NCBI GenBank assembly: GCA_025345505.1
Contig: JANVCC010000073.1
Location: 4,415,448-4,479,447 of the forward strand
Direction: 5' to 3'
From: Todiramphus chloris collaris
Lineage: Eukaryota > Chordata > Aves > Coraciiformes > Alcedinidae
DNA length: 64,000 bases
Shown here: positions 1-13,500 of the stretch, piece after piece
Layout of the letters: every line of letters begins with the position of its first letter
How positions within the stretch are numbered: the first letter of the stretch is position 1
Translations under genes and position numbers: made by a program
Notes under the pieces: model-generated
Told to the model about the DNA's origin: nothing
The model's input: only the letters and a program-made list of their open reading frames with translations
Databases searched by the model: none

Positions 1-2744
1 CCCCCAGAAGAAAGTAATTTCTGAGCAGACGGAGATATTACTATTTAATAAGAGTAATCTTTGCACAACAGTGATGGGCTTTTGCTAGCCAAGACAGTGT
101 CATTTGGCTTTGTGTTTTCAAATGCTGTTAATTCTGAAGAGTATTGCCAGTTGAGGAAAAAAGAGTTAATCTAATGCTTTGTTAGCGTAATCTGGGTTAT
201 CTCCTGTGGAGATGTGATTGTGAGACTTTGGTCTGAGGGAATTTGTCTGAGATTTAACTACCTCTACTGCTTGCTTAAGCACGATAAAAATCTTGGATTT
301 CTGTCTAGAGTACACACTGGCAGAGAGCACCAAACAGAGATTTAATAAAATTTGAAATTCCTCTCCAAAGCACAGTTTAGTTGCAGGTTTTGTGTGTTTA
401 TCTGAAGAGTCAACTTGTGCCCTAATCCTACACTCTGATCCATTTCTTAAGCCTTTCTGTCTTGTCTTGCAGATGCCAAGGTACCTCACGTAGCAATGCA
501 AACAGAAATAGAGCTGAGGGGAAATGCAACTTTATTAGAGCCCTGGGATCCTGAAGAAACGTTTATCCCGAAGTCTGCTGGTTAAAACAAAGATAAGAAC
601 CCTCTGCGAGAGCCTGCCTCAATCCCAGCCATTTGAATCCAACCGTTAGTTGAAATCTATGGATACTGAAACCTCTTTGGCCTCGTTATGTCTTAATTGT
701 AAAAGAGGCTGGATGTTGCTGTTGTGAAGCAAAACCTCCTTGGGAAAGGCCCCGGCAGCGTGGGGATGAGCTGGTCCTGGCGGGCCAGCGTCCCGCGAGC
801 GTACCGACGATCGCAGCTGCAACTGCTGGGTTCAGCTTCCTGGCAACGGGTGTGTTTAAAATGGCTTTTGTGCCTTCAAAAAGCAAGAGCTGTGCTTCAT
901 TAGAGCATCGTGGTGGAAGCACAGATGGTGCGTTTTAAAAACAAACCAGGAAACACTTTAAAATAAATGAGGAAATGTTATTTTCTCCTTCGGTGCCTAT
1001 TGTAACCAAGTGTTAACGGGGCTGGGCAGGGGCTGTGCGCAGGCTGGAGATTTCTTTTCAGTGTGGTGGGGGCAAATGAAGACAAAGTGGGAATTAATCT
1101 AACTACATGTAGCCATTCCCAACACAAATACTCCCGTCTATGCAGCGAAGGAGCCTGAGCTTTCCTGATGAGCAGCTCTGCCAGGAGGGCAAAGTGGGGT
1201 GATGGCTGTAAATCCCGACTGTGACCAACACCAGTGAGCTGGCCCTGCTCCTGAAAAAGGATGTCTGCGAGTCCCTGGGTGGTGAGGTGCTACAGGAATG
1301 TTTTGAGGAGGACAAATGAGGAATATCCTGACTTTAGGGGTCCCCATGCTTTAGGATGGAGCTGATGGGCCTGTTTTACGTTTCCATTTTTCTGACAAAG
1401 CCAAGGCTGTTTATGGGAAAATGGTTAAATTCAGTGAATTTCCCATTTTGAAACATTATTTTCATATATTTTCAGTTCAAATTGCATTTATGACTTGATG
1501 TTTAAGTTATACTACAAAACAAACATCCAGATTTTAATGAAAAGTGACCAAAGCCATGTTAAGGAAGTTATAAAACCATTGAAGCAAATTCTTTCAGTAA
1601 GACCATTTCCTTTTTCCGTTGATTTTTTTTTTTTTTTCCCCAGTAGCATTTTGTAGATTTTTGGACTTCTTGCCTAACTGACTATTGATTTTTATTTTCC
1701 TTTTAATTCTCAGAATTTCTTCTAGAATGGCAGAGCAGTTTTCTTTGAGAGCAGCTCCTCTCATCCTGCCAGGGTCCCAATGGCAGCATGCCCCAGCCTG
1801 CAAGCACTTCTGGGTCCCTTCCTTCAAGTGGTGGGTGCAGGACACTGCTGCTCGATGAGTTTTGGAGTTGTGACACCTTGTAGGAGTGGGACAGCACTGA
1901 AATCTTGCCTGGTCGCTCTTCTCTTAAAAATAGCATGGGGATAGACACACTTCCTCTGCAGAGTGATACTGGTAAGCTTCCTAAACTGAAAAATCCCCTC
2001 CGTTTGTTGAGATCCACCTCCCAGAAATTCTGTTCCTTAGCTGAGCAGTTTATAACAAAAGTAAGCGTATCTGTGTGAAGTTTTGGGTTTGTGGGTTAGT
2101 TTTTGTTTGGTTGGTTGTTTTTCCCTGCAATTCCCAGACAACATGTTGTTTGGAAATAGCACAAGCCTGAGTTGGAGCTCTGTGGCTCCAACTGAAACTG
2201 CTGCTGATTTCTGTCCTTGTAAATAAGAGCAGGTCAGAGCTGGTTTGCTTGATGGCTCACTCTGCAAATGCAGCGTGGGGAGCAGGCATCCAGGATGAAC
2301 TTTGTGCCCTTCAAGAGACTCAGAACAAGTCTGAGCCCTGAGCTGAGGAGTCAGTGGAAGGGAGGAGGTGATGAGCTTGCTGTGGGTGGTGGTCCCAGAA
2401 ATGTTAGCACTAACTGTATGAAAACATGCCTTCCTCACTGCAGTCAACATCTGAGTATCCTAACAAATGTGGGAGTATGCCCGTTAGCAAGAAATCATTT
2501 TTCTGATGGCTGCTTTTGTTGCTGTACCTGCCCTTCCACACAGGATCTTGGCTTAAAGGTATTTGCTTTTCATATGTGTCTCTTGCTGTTCATCAGTGTG
2601 TTGTCATCCTGCCTTCTGTGGACTCCTTTCCCCAAGAAGTCCCATATAACCTGCTAAAGTTAGACTGATGGGATCTCCCCCAGAGTGTAAACAATTGCTT
2701 TTACCCCTATTAGTTTGTTTGGAAAGTTGAAAAGCTGGAGTAAT

Positions 2745-2935
2745 CAAAAATAATCATTGGTGTCAAAACTATTATGAATTATTAAAAGGAGCACAGCAAC
2801 GGGAGCTACAGATAATTCCTCATTCTGAAAACGAGCACGTCTTCTGTTATTGCTGCAGTAATTACCTAAAAATACCTAATACTTAATTACTTCTAAGGTG
2901 TCAATCTTCATAACAGTTTATTAGAAAATTCTAAT
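2745..2935. promoter_or_regulatory. AT-rich block with TAATTA sites, candidate regulatory element
   Basis: The block carries several TAAT/ATTA cores, including TAATTA near 2859-2864 and at 2884-2889, with further ATTA copies around 2770-2780. TAATTA is the classic recognition core of homeodomain proteins. The sequence is complex rather than simple repeat, which is typical of conserved vertebrate non-coding elements. AT-rich DNA yields such cores by chance, so regulatory function is inference. Confidence 0.22.
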
Positions 2936-4136
2936 GGATGGAGCAGCTGCTTCCACAAGCAAATCTATTTGTGGCTGAAGCTGACATTCTGCTCTAAATA
3001 TTATTCCACCTTGATCAACATTATTTCTCTGCGTACATCTTGTTACAGCTGCAACAGATTGGGAAGGGAGGGTTTATCCAGCTGCAGTGGGAATTGCTTT
3101 GCTCACTCATGACTTCCACCTTCATACTAGAGCAAGTAGAAATGTTTGCAACCCGTTTACAATGAGGAAGAAGTTGAAATGGCTGGTTCACGACCATGGT
3201 TTTGGCTTCTTGCTATTTCAGCTGCACAAATGGCTGGCTGATGATTTAAAGGCTCCTCTTTCTTTGGAACTGTCAACTGTAGGAGACTGTTGGTGTGAGA
3301 GGACAATGCTTACCTGTCTCTGCAGAGAGTCAGTCTTAGGGAAAGAGGTATGGACAGGGCTGCTCTGTGTGGTGGTGTTAATGGTGGCAGGGTCCTAGTC
3401 AGGAAGATGCAAGTTAGAAGTTCATACTGTCTTCTGGTTACAAATGCAGAGTCGTTGTTTGCACGTTATTACTGGTGATCCCCAAAACAGTCCTTGGCAT
3501 TTTGACCAGACAGCTTCAGTCTGGAGCACTCAGGAGCTCAGTGCAGCTCCGTGGAAACAGTGAGTAAAGTAGGACAGGCTATAGTCCAAAAGTCTAAAAT
3601 CAATCTCTTGTTTTCTATAGAAAATTGTTTAAAAGCCCCAAATTAAATACACCAAGATAAGCAACTTGAAAGCAGGAGTCTCTAATAGCAAGCTCTACCT
3701 TAACTTGATTAATATTGAATTTTATAAACCTGTGACTTCAAACCCTGTCGTGTTTCTGCATTGCTGTTTTCTGTGCTTTTCTGTCTTTTGAAAAAAATTG
3801 CTGGCTCAGGTATTACTAAGAACTCCAGGACTGTCCCTTCTTCAGTTCAGCAGCAGGAGCTTCATGCCTTTGAAGCACAAGGGTTTGAGTTTTACCCTTC
3901 TACTGCTGAAATTTCTTTGGAGTCCAAGACAGTGTCACAGTTTATTTGTTTAGACCTTGCACTCTCCTGCTTAGTGTCATGTGAATGACTGGGACACTTA
4001 ATGTCTTTTATCCTCTTCTGACTGTCCTTGAGACATCTGTACACCTTGGGCAAGTTAAGATTGGTTTTGCTGTCCTGACTTCCTCCCCCTCTATGAATTT
4101 GGGACAGCAACAGTGTTAGCGCAGCCAGAGTGGTCT

Positions 4137-4177
4137 GCTTTCCACTTTCTGCTTTTCCACTTTTCTGCTTTTTCTCC
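4137..4177. repeat. Short pyrimidine tandem repeat
   Basis: A unit of 14-16 bases of the form GCTTTCCACTTTCT occurs twice (4137-4150 and 4151-4166), followed by a partial third copy starting GCTTTTTCTCC. The plus strand is almost all pyrimidine. It is a local minisatellite-like expansion with no evident function. Confidence 0.55.
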
Positions 4178-7100
4178 AGAAGAGAATAATAAATGAAAAA
4201 CAATGAGAATGCCTGATCTTATTTCTGGTAGTTTTTCACAAATTCTGACTGTAAATAACAGGTGTCTTGAGACATAAGGTTTGTATCTTGAAAAGATGTA
4301 ATTTTTTTTCATTTAAGACTCTGGATTCATATCTGTTTAGTCTTGCTAAATCTTCAGAGCTGCTGCACTGTATTATGCATGTGTCGTGTTGTAGTTACCA
4401 GGTACTAATTTAACCAAGCATTCTTCTAAAAACCAAAATGTACTGCAAACATTGTTATAGCAGCTGCTTTGCAACAACAAAATCTGAGTGGTGTCAGCAA
4501 ACCACGTTGGCTTGCCTTGAGTTTTTCAGTGTTAGCTAGCCCTCCTAGTTACAGAATATGGCTAAACCAGTGTCTCGTTGGAGGCAAACTGGTTTTGAGT
4601 TAAATGTGTGGATAAAGTTCAAACTGGATCACCCCGAGAAAGGAGCTGGTATCAAATGGTGGTAGGTAGGTTTAATCCAGGGGTAGCAGGTGAGTGTTAG
4701 TAGTCTTTGACTGACTTTGAGATGAGTTGGATCAGTCATACATGCAAATACTCCAAAGATGGATGTACGTGTAAGGAATGAGGCCTCAGATGTTAACTTC
4801 CATCATTTTTAAGAGAATTCACATATTTCTGTGGATTGCTTAAGATACCTGTTGGGGAAAATATTATGGGAGACAAAGCTTATGTATGGTTGTGAGGTGA
4901 ACACAATCCACGGCCTGGTGTCAGACCATGCACTTGGGATGGCTGTGTTGAAAAGAAGTTCTTTGTGATGACCTCTGTCACGAGGGACCCAGGCCTTTAG
5001 GCTTTTATCTTGACTGAAAACTAGCTAGCACCTAGCAAGCATTCATAGCAATGGCTGCTTACTGCTGAGCAATCCTTCTGGCTCCTGGATGAGTGCAGGA
5101 AGCATACAGAGCAGGGAAGTTGGTGGCACCTCAGCTGGCAGCTCGAGCCAGGTCCTGCAGCTTAACCTAGGGGGGTACCCCAGGGGCTGAGCCCCACTTG
5201 AGATCCCACCACGGCTGCTGCCTTGGCCAGACCTGGCTGTTCTCCATGCTACTGAGGGGTCACTTGCTTGTCGTTTGCCAACAATGAGGTCTTGATTGCC
5301 CATTTTGACATCTCCTTATCAATAGTTGCTCATACTTAGTCTCTGGCAGTTTCCTCCCCAAGCCTCATCGTGGCACTGACATCAGCAACCCCTTCAGTGC
5401 CTTTCAGGTGGCTAATGTGGCCACTCTCTCAGTGATGCCCCGTGCCACCCTGCTTCTCTTCACCTGCTTTATTTGCTTGTCTTAGTACTGCACTGAGATA
5501 CTAAGCTCTAGGTCCTTTGTAAGTGTTACGGATACCTGTTGCTGTGCTCCAACTGAAAATGAGAATAGCCATCAGTGTTGATGCCCATGAAGTTAACTGG
5601 ACCCCTCCCCTTAGGTTATTAAAGTTCTCTCTGGGTACTGACCACTAAGTTGTTTAGGTTGGTTTTTGTTTTTTTCCCTCTCCTTTCAGTGGTTTTGTAT
5701 GAATTAGGCTTTAAGATTGGTGTCAGAACTGCATTGCTGATCTTCTTGTGGATTTTTCAGCAGTTCACATGTTATATAGGCTGGCACTGCTCTTCAGAGC
5801 AGGAAAAATATCTCCCCAAAAAACTCCCTTAGTCTGTAAAAAATGATTAAAAATAGAGATATGCCTTTTCAAGTTGGTTCCTGTTCTAAAGGGTAAATCT
5901 GCCACTGATTTACCTCCTAACATCCTGATCTGCATGAAAATGGTTTGACTTGGGTTGGTTTGCTGTCTTTTTTTCAATGTGGAAAATATTAAAATAGGGA
6001 AGAAAACTAATTCAAAGCAAAGGGACATAAACAGAGGAGCTTACAGCTTAGTTACAGCTTCCTAAGAGTGAAATAAAGAAAATGCATTGTGGTGGTTCAC
6101 TGGCTTGTATCTTATCTTGCAGAGGGTAGCTACCACGAGCAGGGTAGCATGTGCTTCAGGAGCTCCAGTTTATTCTCTCTGTTACCCTGGATAATGAATA
6201 TTCTTCAGAAGAGAATGCAAATGTTTTTTCTTATTTCCTGTCTCTAAAACGGACAGAGAGTCTGTCTGAAAAGTAACAAAAGGATTAAAATGGGATGGAA
6301 AGCCTGCAATTATCTGTGATAAACAATGCATTATGTTTTGGTTTGCAGGCTGCGAGTCTGTCGCTGAAATGTTCCTCATCTCATGTAATATTTGGTGCTC
6401 CTGCATTGCTTTTCAATTATACAGCTCAAAGGAAAGTTTCCGCTGACAAAGGCAGTGAAAGCACATTGCTTTTAGTATTGGGTTCAGCTTTGGGGTTTTT
6501 TTTCTTTCTTTTATAGGTCTCAAGTGTCTCTTCAAATATAACTCCAAATGACAGGAGTCCAGGAATTTGAAAGTTATTAGAGAGATATGGATATATGCAG
6601 CTAATGAAATATACTTGCATACAATATATCAAGACATGCAGAATGTTGAGGAAAACTCAGCAATTTCAATATTTAATATAAGCTGGAGTTAAAGTATTAT
6701 ATTTCTTGTTGCAAATGCAGCATATGTTAATCTACTGCTGAGCACTCGTCTAGCAGATTCAATTTCCACTTATAATTTTTCATTTATTAGTTTATCTTTC
6801 CCATAAACATAGTTGTGTATTCTGATCTACGCTGTTGAGATCTGACGTGGTGCAGCATATGGGGAGACCAAGTGATTTATTGTGGAGAGCCAGGAAGTAG
6901 ATTGAGGGGACTGCAGAACAATCTCAGAATAAGTATTGGTTCTGATTTAAATTCATCTCTGAAAAGTTTTTACCCCAAACTTTCCACCAGCTGCTCATAT
7001 TGAAGGTGGACTGATAGATGTTGGATAGATGGATGGTTTGAGCCGTGTTGCAGCTCAGGAGCAGCTCGCAGTTTCTGCTGTGTTTGGCCCCAGCTATCTA

Positions 7101-8528
7101 TGGTATGCAGATTTATTTGCAGTGCTGATGTATTGATGGGGTATATATCATGCTGATAATCCAGCTGCTGCTTTCCTTGGCTGGCAGCAACATACCTCTT
7201 AATTTGAGGTTTTCTGAGACTGGGGCTTTGTAATCAAGAAGCTTATAATTTTGAAGGCACAATGAGAACTACATAATTGTTATATTTAAAATGTAATACT
7301 GAGTCTGCCACTTGATGTGTGGGAGCTTGTTTTGGAGTGGTGGTTCTTGCAAAATTGCTTAAAAAAACCAAACCGAAACAAAGCCGAACAACAAAACAAG
7401 GCTCTCCATCTCCAGTGGTCTCATGCTGTAACATATGTCTGGAAATCAATATGTATTTTATTTAACATTTCACACAAGGCTACCTTCTTCAGGTACAACA
7501 GTTGATTTACAAGCTGCTACTGCACTACTGAGGAGGAAGGACTTTTGGAGTTTAAGCCACAACCTGCCTGAAGTTACTAACTTTTCTTTGAATTGAGTGC
7601 GCTGTGGTTTGACCCCTGCAAATAGCTGTGGCTGTGCTATCAGGGTTGTGCTGCACACAACAACAATACCTGTTGTAGGAAATGAGCTCAGCCTTATCCC
7701 CTTGGGTTTTTTACCCATCTGCCTACAGACGTGCTCCATTCTCGTCTCAGCAATGATTCCACCTACTGTCTTCACTCCACTGTTCCCACTCTGTTGTCTG
7801 AAAGGTGGTAAGACACAGAGTCCTTTAGTAGATTGCACTACGGCTTGACCCCTCCTCTTCCCACCAAGGGAATATTATCCCATTGCTGGTAAATCCACAT
7901 TCATCCCTAGGTCTTGCTTGGCACATGAGCCCCATCCTCCCCTGGCCCCTGTGCGGTGGGGAGCAGGGTGGATGGCCTTCCAGGAGGTGCCTGCCCGACC
8001 TGTGCCTTGCTGCGCTCGCTCCTGCCACTGCTCAGTGAAGAGAGGTCTCTGGGGAGAAATGATACAGTTTAATAGAAGAGCTGATAGAACTGGGAAGTGG
8101 GCATGTGTCCTGATAAGCTTGTCTTGTCTTTATTCTTAATCTCTGTTGGTTGGTTTAATGAAATCCGGTGCTTATCTACAAGCCTTCTCTGGCTATCGGG
8201 GCCAAAAGCTGCAGTGGCAGTATTTTTAAGTGAAAATCATTAGAGTATGTTATATTTACTACCTGGCTGTTGTGAAAGCTGTCTCGCTTGCTGGCTCTTT
8301 ACCCAGCAAACTATCCACACTTACAACTTGGCTGATGGGGTGTTCCAGCCCTGTGCTGTTTTGAGATCATGCAGTGATGCTGAAGGAAGGATTGTGTATC
8401 AAATAAGATAGAGTGCTACCTGCAGTACTTGTCTGTATCCTCTGGGGTTTGGCCTCTGAGGTGCAGGCAGGGATGTTTTGCAGAGCAGTAGGAGAGCTGG
8501 TGGGTGCTGCTGGTCACAGCTGCTCAGG

Positions 8529-8850
8529 TCATAGAATCATAGTAAGTTTTGGGTAGGAAGGGACCTTTAAAGGCCATCTAGTCCAACCTCTTGCAGTGAG
8601 CGGGGCCATCTGCAACTAGAGCAGATTGCTCAGAGCCCTGGCCAACCTGACCTTGGATGGTTCCTGGAGTAGGGCATCGACTACTTCTGGGCATCTGAGG
8701 CCAGGGTCTCACCACCCTCCCTCACTGTAAAAAAATTTCTTCTTTCTGTCTTGTCTAAATCCCCCTTCTTTTAGTTTAAAACCATCACCCCTTGATTGAT
8801 TGCAACAGGCCCTGCTGAAAAGGTTGTCCCCATCTTGTCCTGGGCTACCT
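8529..8850 (-). mobile_element. CR1 LINE fragment (3' end)
   Basis: The left edge TCATAGAATCATAG is the reverse complement of the avian CR1 3' terminal repeat. It is followed by the diagnostic string complementary to 'ggttggac-tagatg-cc-tttaaaggtccctt-ccaac'. Continuing rightward are the complements of the CR1 3' end containing the 'ccctggc/gctctgagcaa', 'gtgagggtggtgag' and 'ggggtgatggttttaaac' segments. The copy is therefore on the minus strand and 5' truncated, as most CR1 copies are. It contains no intact reverse transcriptase frame. The inner boundary near 8850 is approximate. Confidence 0.93.
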
Positions 8851-9109
8851 TTCCACAGGACTCACAGCTTATGCAGATTCCAATGCCTGTTCTGCTGAGA
8901 GATCCACTTCGGCTGGTTGAATGTCTGGAAGGTGAGTCTGGCTTGGGAAATGCCTGAGCTGTGAGTTGTGCAAGGCTGGAAGAGTGTTCTGGGAAAGAAT
9001 GGCTTGATGCCTGCCTTGCTCTTGCCTAAATATTTCTAGACGTTTGCGGCTGATGATAATTGGAAACGGGACAGTGGGTTAGCTAAATCTTTGGGCTGAT
9101 CCAGTGTGT

Positions 9110-9235
9110 CACTTCTGTGTTCATAAATAATTGGCATGCTAAACACTGCTGTTAATTGCACTGGAACTTGCAATGATTAATTCTAATTACTATTCATTAT
9201 TTCTGTAGCGTGTCAAATGTACTAGAAACAATATC
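9110..9235. promoter_or_regulatory. Homeodomain-core-rich block, candidate regulatory element
   Basis: Within about 120 bases there are at least five TAAT/ATTA cores in distinct contexts: AATAATTGG, GTTAATTGC, GATTAATTC, CTAATTAC and TCATTAT. The arrangement is not a simple repeat and looks like the AT-rich cores of conserved vertebrate enhancers. No conservation data are available here, so this is a motif-density inference. Confidence 0.22.
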
Positions 9236-10484
9236 TGGTAGGTACTAAGCATAGATATGGTTGCAGTAAGAGATAATTACTGATTTTTGTCTGCTCTGTG
9301 CAGCGGTGGATATTTTAGCCTATGTGTGGTGGGTTGTTTCCCTGTGCTGGATGCTGAGGTTGGGTCTTCAAATTGCACGTAATTATTGTATTTTCTGGCT
9401 GGTGAAGCTTCACTGAGTTAATCTCAATTTAAATCTGACCTCGGAGTTTTGGCTGGCTGACCACAGCACTGTTACTGCCAGGGTTGGTGGCAAGTCACCT
9501 TTGCTTTGGAGCACCAGGCTAAGAGGTAGGGTTTTACCTTCCTTGAAGAGGTGACTGGTAGCAGGAAGAGATGCTGCCAGTTGTCTCAGTAGATCAGAAG
9601 TGTGTGTTTGAATACATGGACAAACCATGCTTCATTTTCCCTTCTTGTGCCATCACTTGCTTGGGAAACACAAGTGTCGGCCTCAAAATGGGAATGCCAC
9701 CTATTGCAGTTACACTTAGTGCACCTCTTTTGTAACTGAGTGTGCTGGAAAGATGAGACTTGGGGTTTTGAAGAAACAATGGCATGGAAATCATGGCTGT
9801 ACTAGCTGTGTTATGGGAGAAAGGGGAAAATGGACTGCTTCAGCACCTCAGCTGGCTTTTGGTGCACTCCAGAATTAGCACATGGGTGACAACTCCTGCA
9901 GAGGAGCTGATGTGCTCGAAGTATATGCTTAGCACTCACTACCAATAACTTACTCACCTGCTTGTTCTTCATTATTTTCATTTTTTGACCCATGCAGGGC
10001 CTTCCTGACTGACTCCCAAGAAGAGCCCAAGTTGGAAGCTTCCTGGTGGTTTCTGAGGCAGCACCCACATTTAGCTCCCACTGCCACGCAGTGGATAGTG
10101 CTTTGCAGCACAACAGAGTGAACGAGAGGGGGAGTTGATTAGGCAGATACAACTTTCAGGCAGCTTATTTCAGCTGATAATTTTAAGACCCTTCCCAGGC
10201 ATTCTATAAGCAAAATTTTAGTCCTCACAGAGATGTTTTATTTCTCCTTTTACTTCCTCTGGCAATCTTGTCTGAATTAATATATAGCTGAATAGCTACT
10301 GACTGTGGCCACTTAGGCATTGCTTACAATAGAATACTTGGCCTTTGGGTAGACCTGCAGCAATTTTTAAGCATTTGTTTAGTGATGGGGTAGTGATACA
10401 GGCAGTTACAACTCTTCACTTACAGGGAATGTCTGATTTAAGCAGAATTAAAAGGGTAGATGGGGTAAGGAATATTTTCCAACT

Positions 10485-10580
10485 CAGTCTCGATGAACAG
10501 ACAATTAGCAAGATCATTAAACTGCCTCATTATTACCATGATAATTACTGGATTAACACACTTCAATATCTCTAATTTGT
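10485..10580. promoter_or_regulatory. Homeodomain-core-rich block, candidate regulatory element
   Basis: This roughly 95-base block carries ACAATTAGC, TCATTAAAC, TCATTATTACC, ATAATTAC, GATTAAC and CTAATTT in close succession. The density is higher than in the flanking sequence. A frame crosses it (10345-10575, plus strand) but has no recognised domain and is probably fortuitous. Confidence 0.2.
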
Positions 10581-13500
10581 CTCGTAATATAAGCAAGATG
10601 GGGAGATGATTCTGCTATATTCGAGACTTCTAGACAGCTAGCACCAGAAATATTCTTGGTAGTTAAAGAGCAACAGAGGTGAGATGGCTGGAGGTGAGGA
10701 GGGGTGAGGTGGGGCAGCCAGAGCTGCCAGCCCCTGAGGAAGGCCATGGGCAGTCCTTAGGTCTTTGGATTAAATCTAATTAGTGTGCTCGGTGCTGGTT
10801 TGGGTCTGGGAAGAGATTTCAGATGAGTTCCCCATAGACAAATCAGTGCATCAAAGGAAAAAAGGTTGTCTTACGTAGCACATTTTGATAGCAGTGAGAA
10901 AGTTGAGTAAATGCACGGCCTGGAGTAACTTAGTGAAACTTGGAGTCAGGTCACTGAAGGCACCAGGAAATGGTGCTGGTGGTGAATGTTGGTGCTCCAG
11001 CTCTTCCCGTGTCTGGGAGCAGGGACCTTCTCCTCTGACCCACATGCTGGAGCTGGAGTTGGAAAGACATGTTGCAAGTACTGGAGCTGTACAGGACGTG
11101 CAGAGGGAGAGGGGCTACAGGGCTGGCATCTCTTGAGACTGCTGCTTGTGCACGTTAAATAAACAAGGCCCATTTCCACCTCTCCTTACGTCTGCAGCGA
11201 GAATAATGGGAGATGGACAGCAAAGCTTCTCTTTGATACTCTGCACGATAGCTGAAGGCTGTTTACAGAGTGCAGCAGGATGCAGAGCAGCGTTGTCAGG
11301 ATGACTTTAGGCATCCTGGTGAGAGAAGGCAGCTGCTGTACCTGGGCTAGTGGCACCTGCTAGAGATGCTGACATGAGTGCCACTATTTTCACTGAAGAA
11401 CTTGCTTCTTGTGTTCAGTCAGGAACACGCTGCAGGCTGGTGCAGGCGTGTTCCCTGCCAAGCCAAGTGCTTGCAGCTGGTGTAGCACGTGCTTCAGTCA
11501 CCACACTGGTGCATTCTGGTGATATGGGAGAGACTGTGGGGTCAGGCAGGTGTCATTTCAAACCAGAAGGCAGTTAATGTGGCTCACGGGGAGTCCGGGG
11601 TAAAAATCTCTGAGGTAGGAGGCACAACGTTATCAGTGAGGTGGCAAACCTTTCAGGAGCCTGGTACTTCTCATGCTGCCCAGGAGACAGGAGCTGTGGA
11701 AATAAACCGGAGAGCTGAGTTTGGGAGTGGGTTGTATATCACCATAACCATGTCTGTATCCCTTGGGAACCTCATTTTTGGGAGGGAAGGCGGCGTGAGG
11801 CTCATGAGAGAAAGGTATCCGAATGTAAGAGCTTGTCGCGGTGTGTGGATGTTCTGCCAGTGGATTTAAATCTGTCACCTAATGCTGTGATAGACTGATG
11901 AGCTGTTCAGAGTAACTGCTGTGGCTCTGTGGAGTGCAGAAAGCTACTGTCCTTGAGGCCAACCTTGTAGGAATTTGCCTGAGAATCTCCTTGGATATCA
12001 AAATAGGCCAAGGAGTAGGTTATCTGCGCATCCATATACAACTAAACAGAATCATACATATTAAATAGATATAAAAATGCTACATATGCTAATATGTGAT
12101 GTGTATGTGAGCTCCAAAGATCATTTACTCCAGAGATAAAGTAGTAGGTGCCGAGTTTGATCAGGATATCAAAGGCACTGTAGGACCTGTCAAGTGTGAC
12201 TCCTCCATGTTCTTCTGAAATCTTTAACATGAAAAGACAAGGCAGAAATGGGTCTGACATTATTAACTATGACAAGATCCTTCCCCAGCACTCCTTGCTT
12301 ATTTTCCCTTAATGAGCTTTGGTGGGACAGCTCCTCTGACGAGGTGCTGCTGCTGCAGCTCCTTGCGCTGCGGAGAGGTGAGGCTGGTCCCTGCTGTTCA
12401 GTTCACCCCCAGGCTGGTTAGTGCTGGGACAGGACCTGGGCAGCTCTTTGCTGGGGGCCCGCAAACCCAAGAGCAAGCTCCAGTTTGTCAGCAAACAAAC
12501 ACCACAAGTGCATCACTTGGCAGAAGGGGAAGAATTTGGGGCCTGCTAGTGGGAATTCAAACAGTTTGGCAGAATTGGAAAGGCTGGGGGATAGTGTGGG
12601 GAAGCAGATGAAAATTTAAATACTTGCTCTTTAATGAAACTATTCAGTGTGATAATAGCGTGACGGGGTAACAGTCATATCAGGACACAACCCTGACTTG
12701 ATTTGGGCAGAAATGAATCCCCATGAAGGTTGGTGTTCTGTGTGTGCCATGTGCTAATTCCTATATTGCAGCTCTCATGCACTTCAGCCCAGTGGGCAAA
12801 GCTGGGTTGCGGCACAAGGAGGTTGGAAACCTCCCCCAAGAGACTCTGTCAAAACATAGGAGGATGGGTACGGCTCGTTACGGGCTGAGTGTGACAGCAA
12901 GAGCCTGGTGTAGTCTCAGCTTGACGAGGGAAAATACTGTTATCAGCTGGGGGTGTGAAGGTTGATTTCTTGCATCCCTAGAATGAAAAGGAGACAGGTC
13001 AGAAGGGGATGGCTGTTTCACAGGGCAGTTTTCTAGGATCGTTGCTTGTTGGGAAATATCACTTGCAAAAAACATGCTTCCTCTCACTAGGCAGATGAGG
13101 TTGTGCCTGCACCTTTCTGGCAGGCTCCCTCTCTGATGCTGTTTGGTTTGTCTGCAGGCTGTACTAGCTGCAGTGCTATCATTATAACTCAAACTTGACA
13201 ACAGTGACAGCAACTAATGTGTCATTTGACTGGGAGAAGGAGCGTCTCACTTGCTGGGGGTTTTTTTGGGGGTTTTTTTGACAAGGCAGGACTAGAAGTT
13301 CAGTTGCTGGATGGCACAGTGGAGTGCTTTTGTCCTGAGAGCCATGGCAGTGCGAAGCTGCAGCACGTTTACTGAGCACTGAATAAAACATAGTATTTTT
13401 CCCTCCCCTTCCCCTGCGTCGCCTGTTAAGAAATGCAAAGCTACCAAAATCAGCAATTAGCAGTGAGAGAAACTGGTAGCGAAACCGTGGCTTTTCCCTT

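Larger units (their letters stand above)
1..8528. other. Non-coding stretch, no gene recognised
   Basis: No open frame here has a recognisable domain, and the short frames overlap one another on both strands, as expected by chance. The DNA is AT-rich and CpG-poor. Visible content is a T15 tract at 1623-1637, a TAAT-rich block near 2.75-2.94 kb and a short pyrimidine tandem repeat at 4137-4177. No CR1, LTR or RNA gene was recognised. This fits intron or intergenic sequence of a bird. Confidence 0.7.

Noticed and set aside
7603-7680. Start resembling an avian LTR (GCTGTGGTTTGACCCC)
   Set aside because: Only about 15 bases agree before similarity is lost, and no LTR end or target duplication follows.
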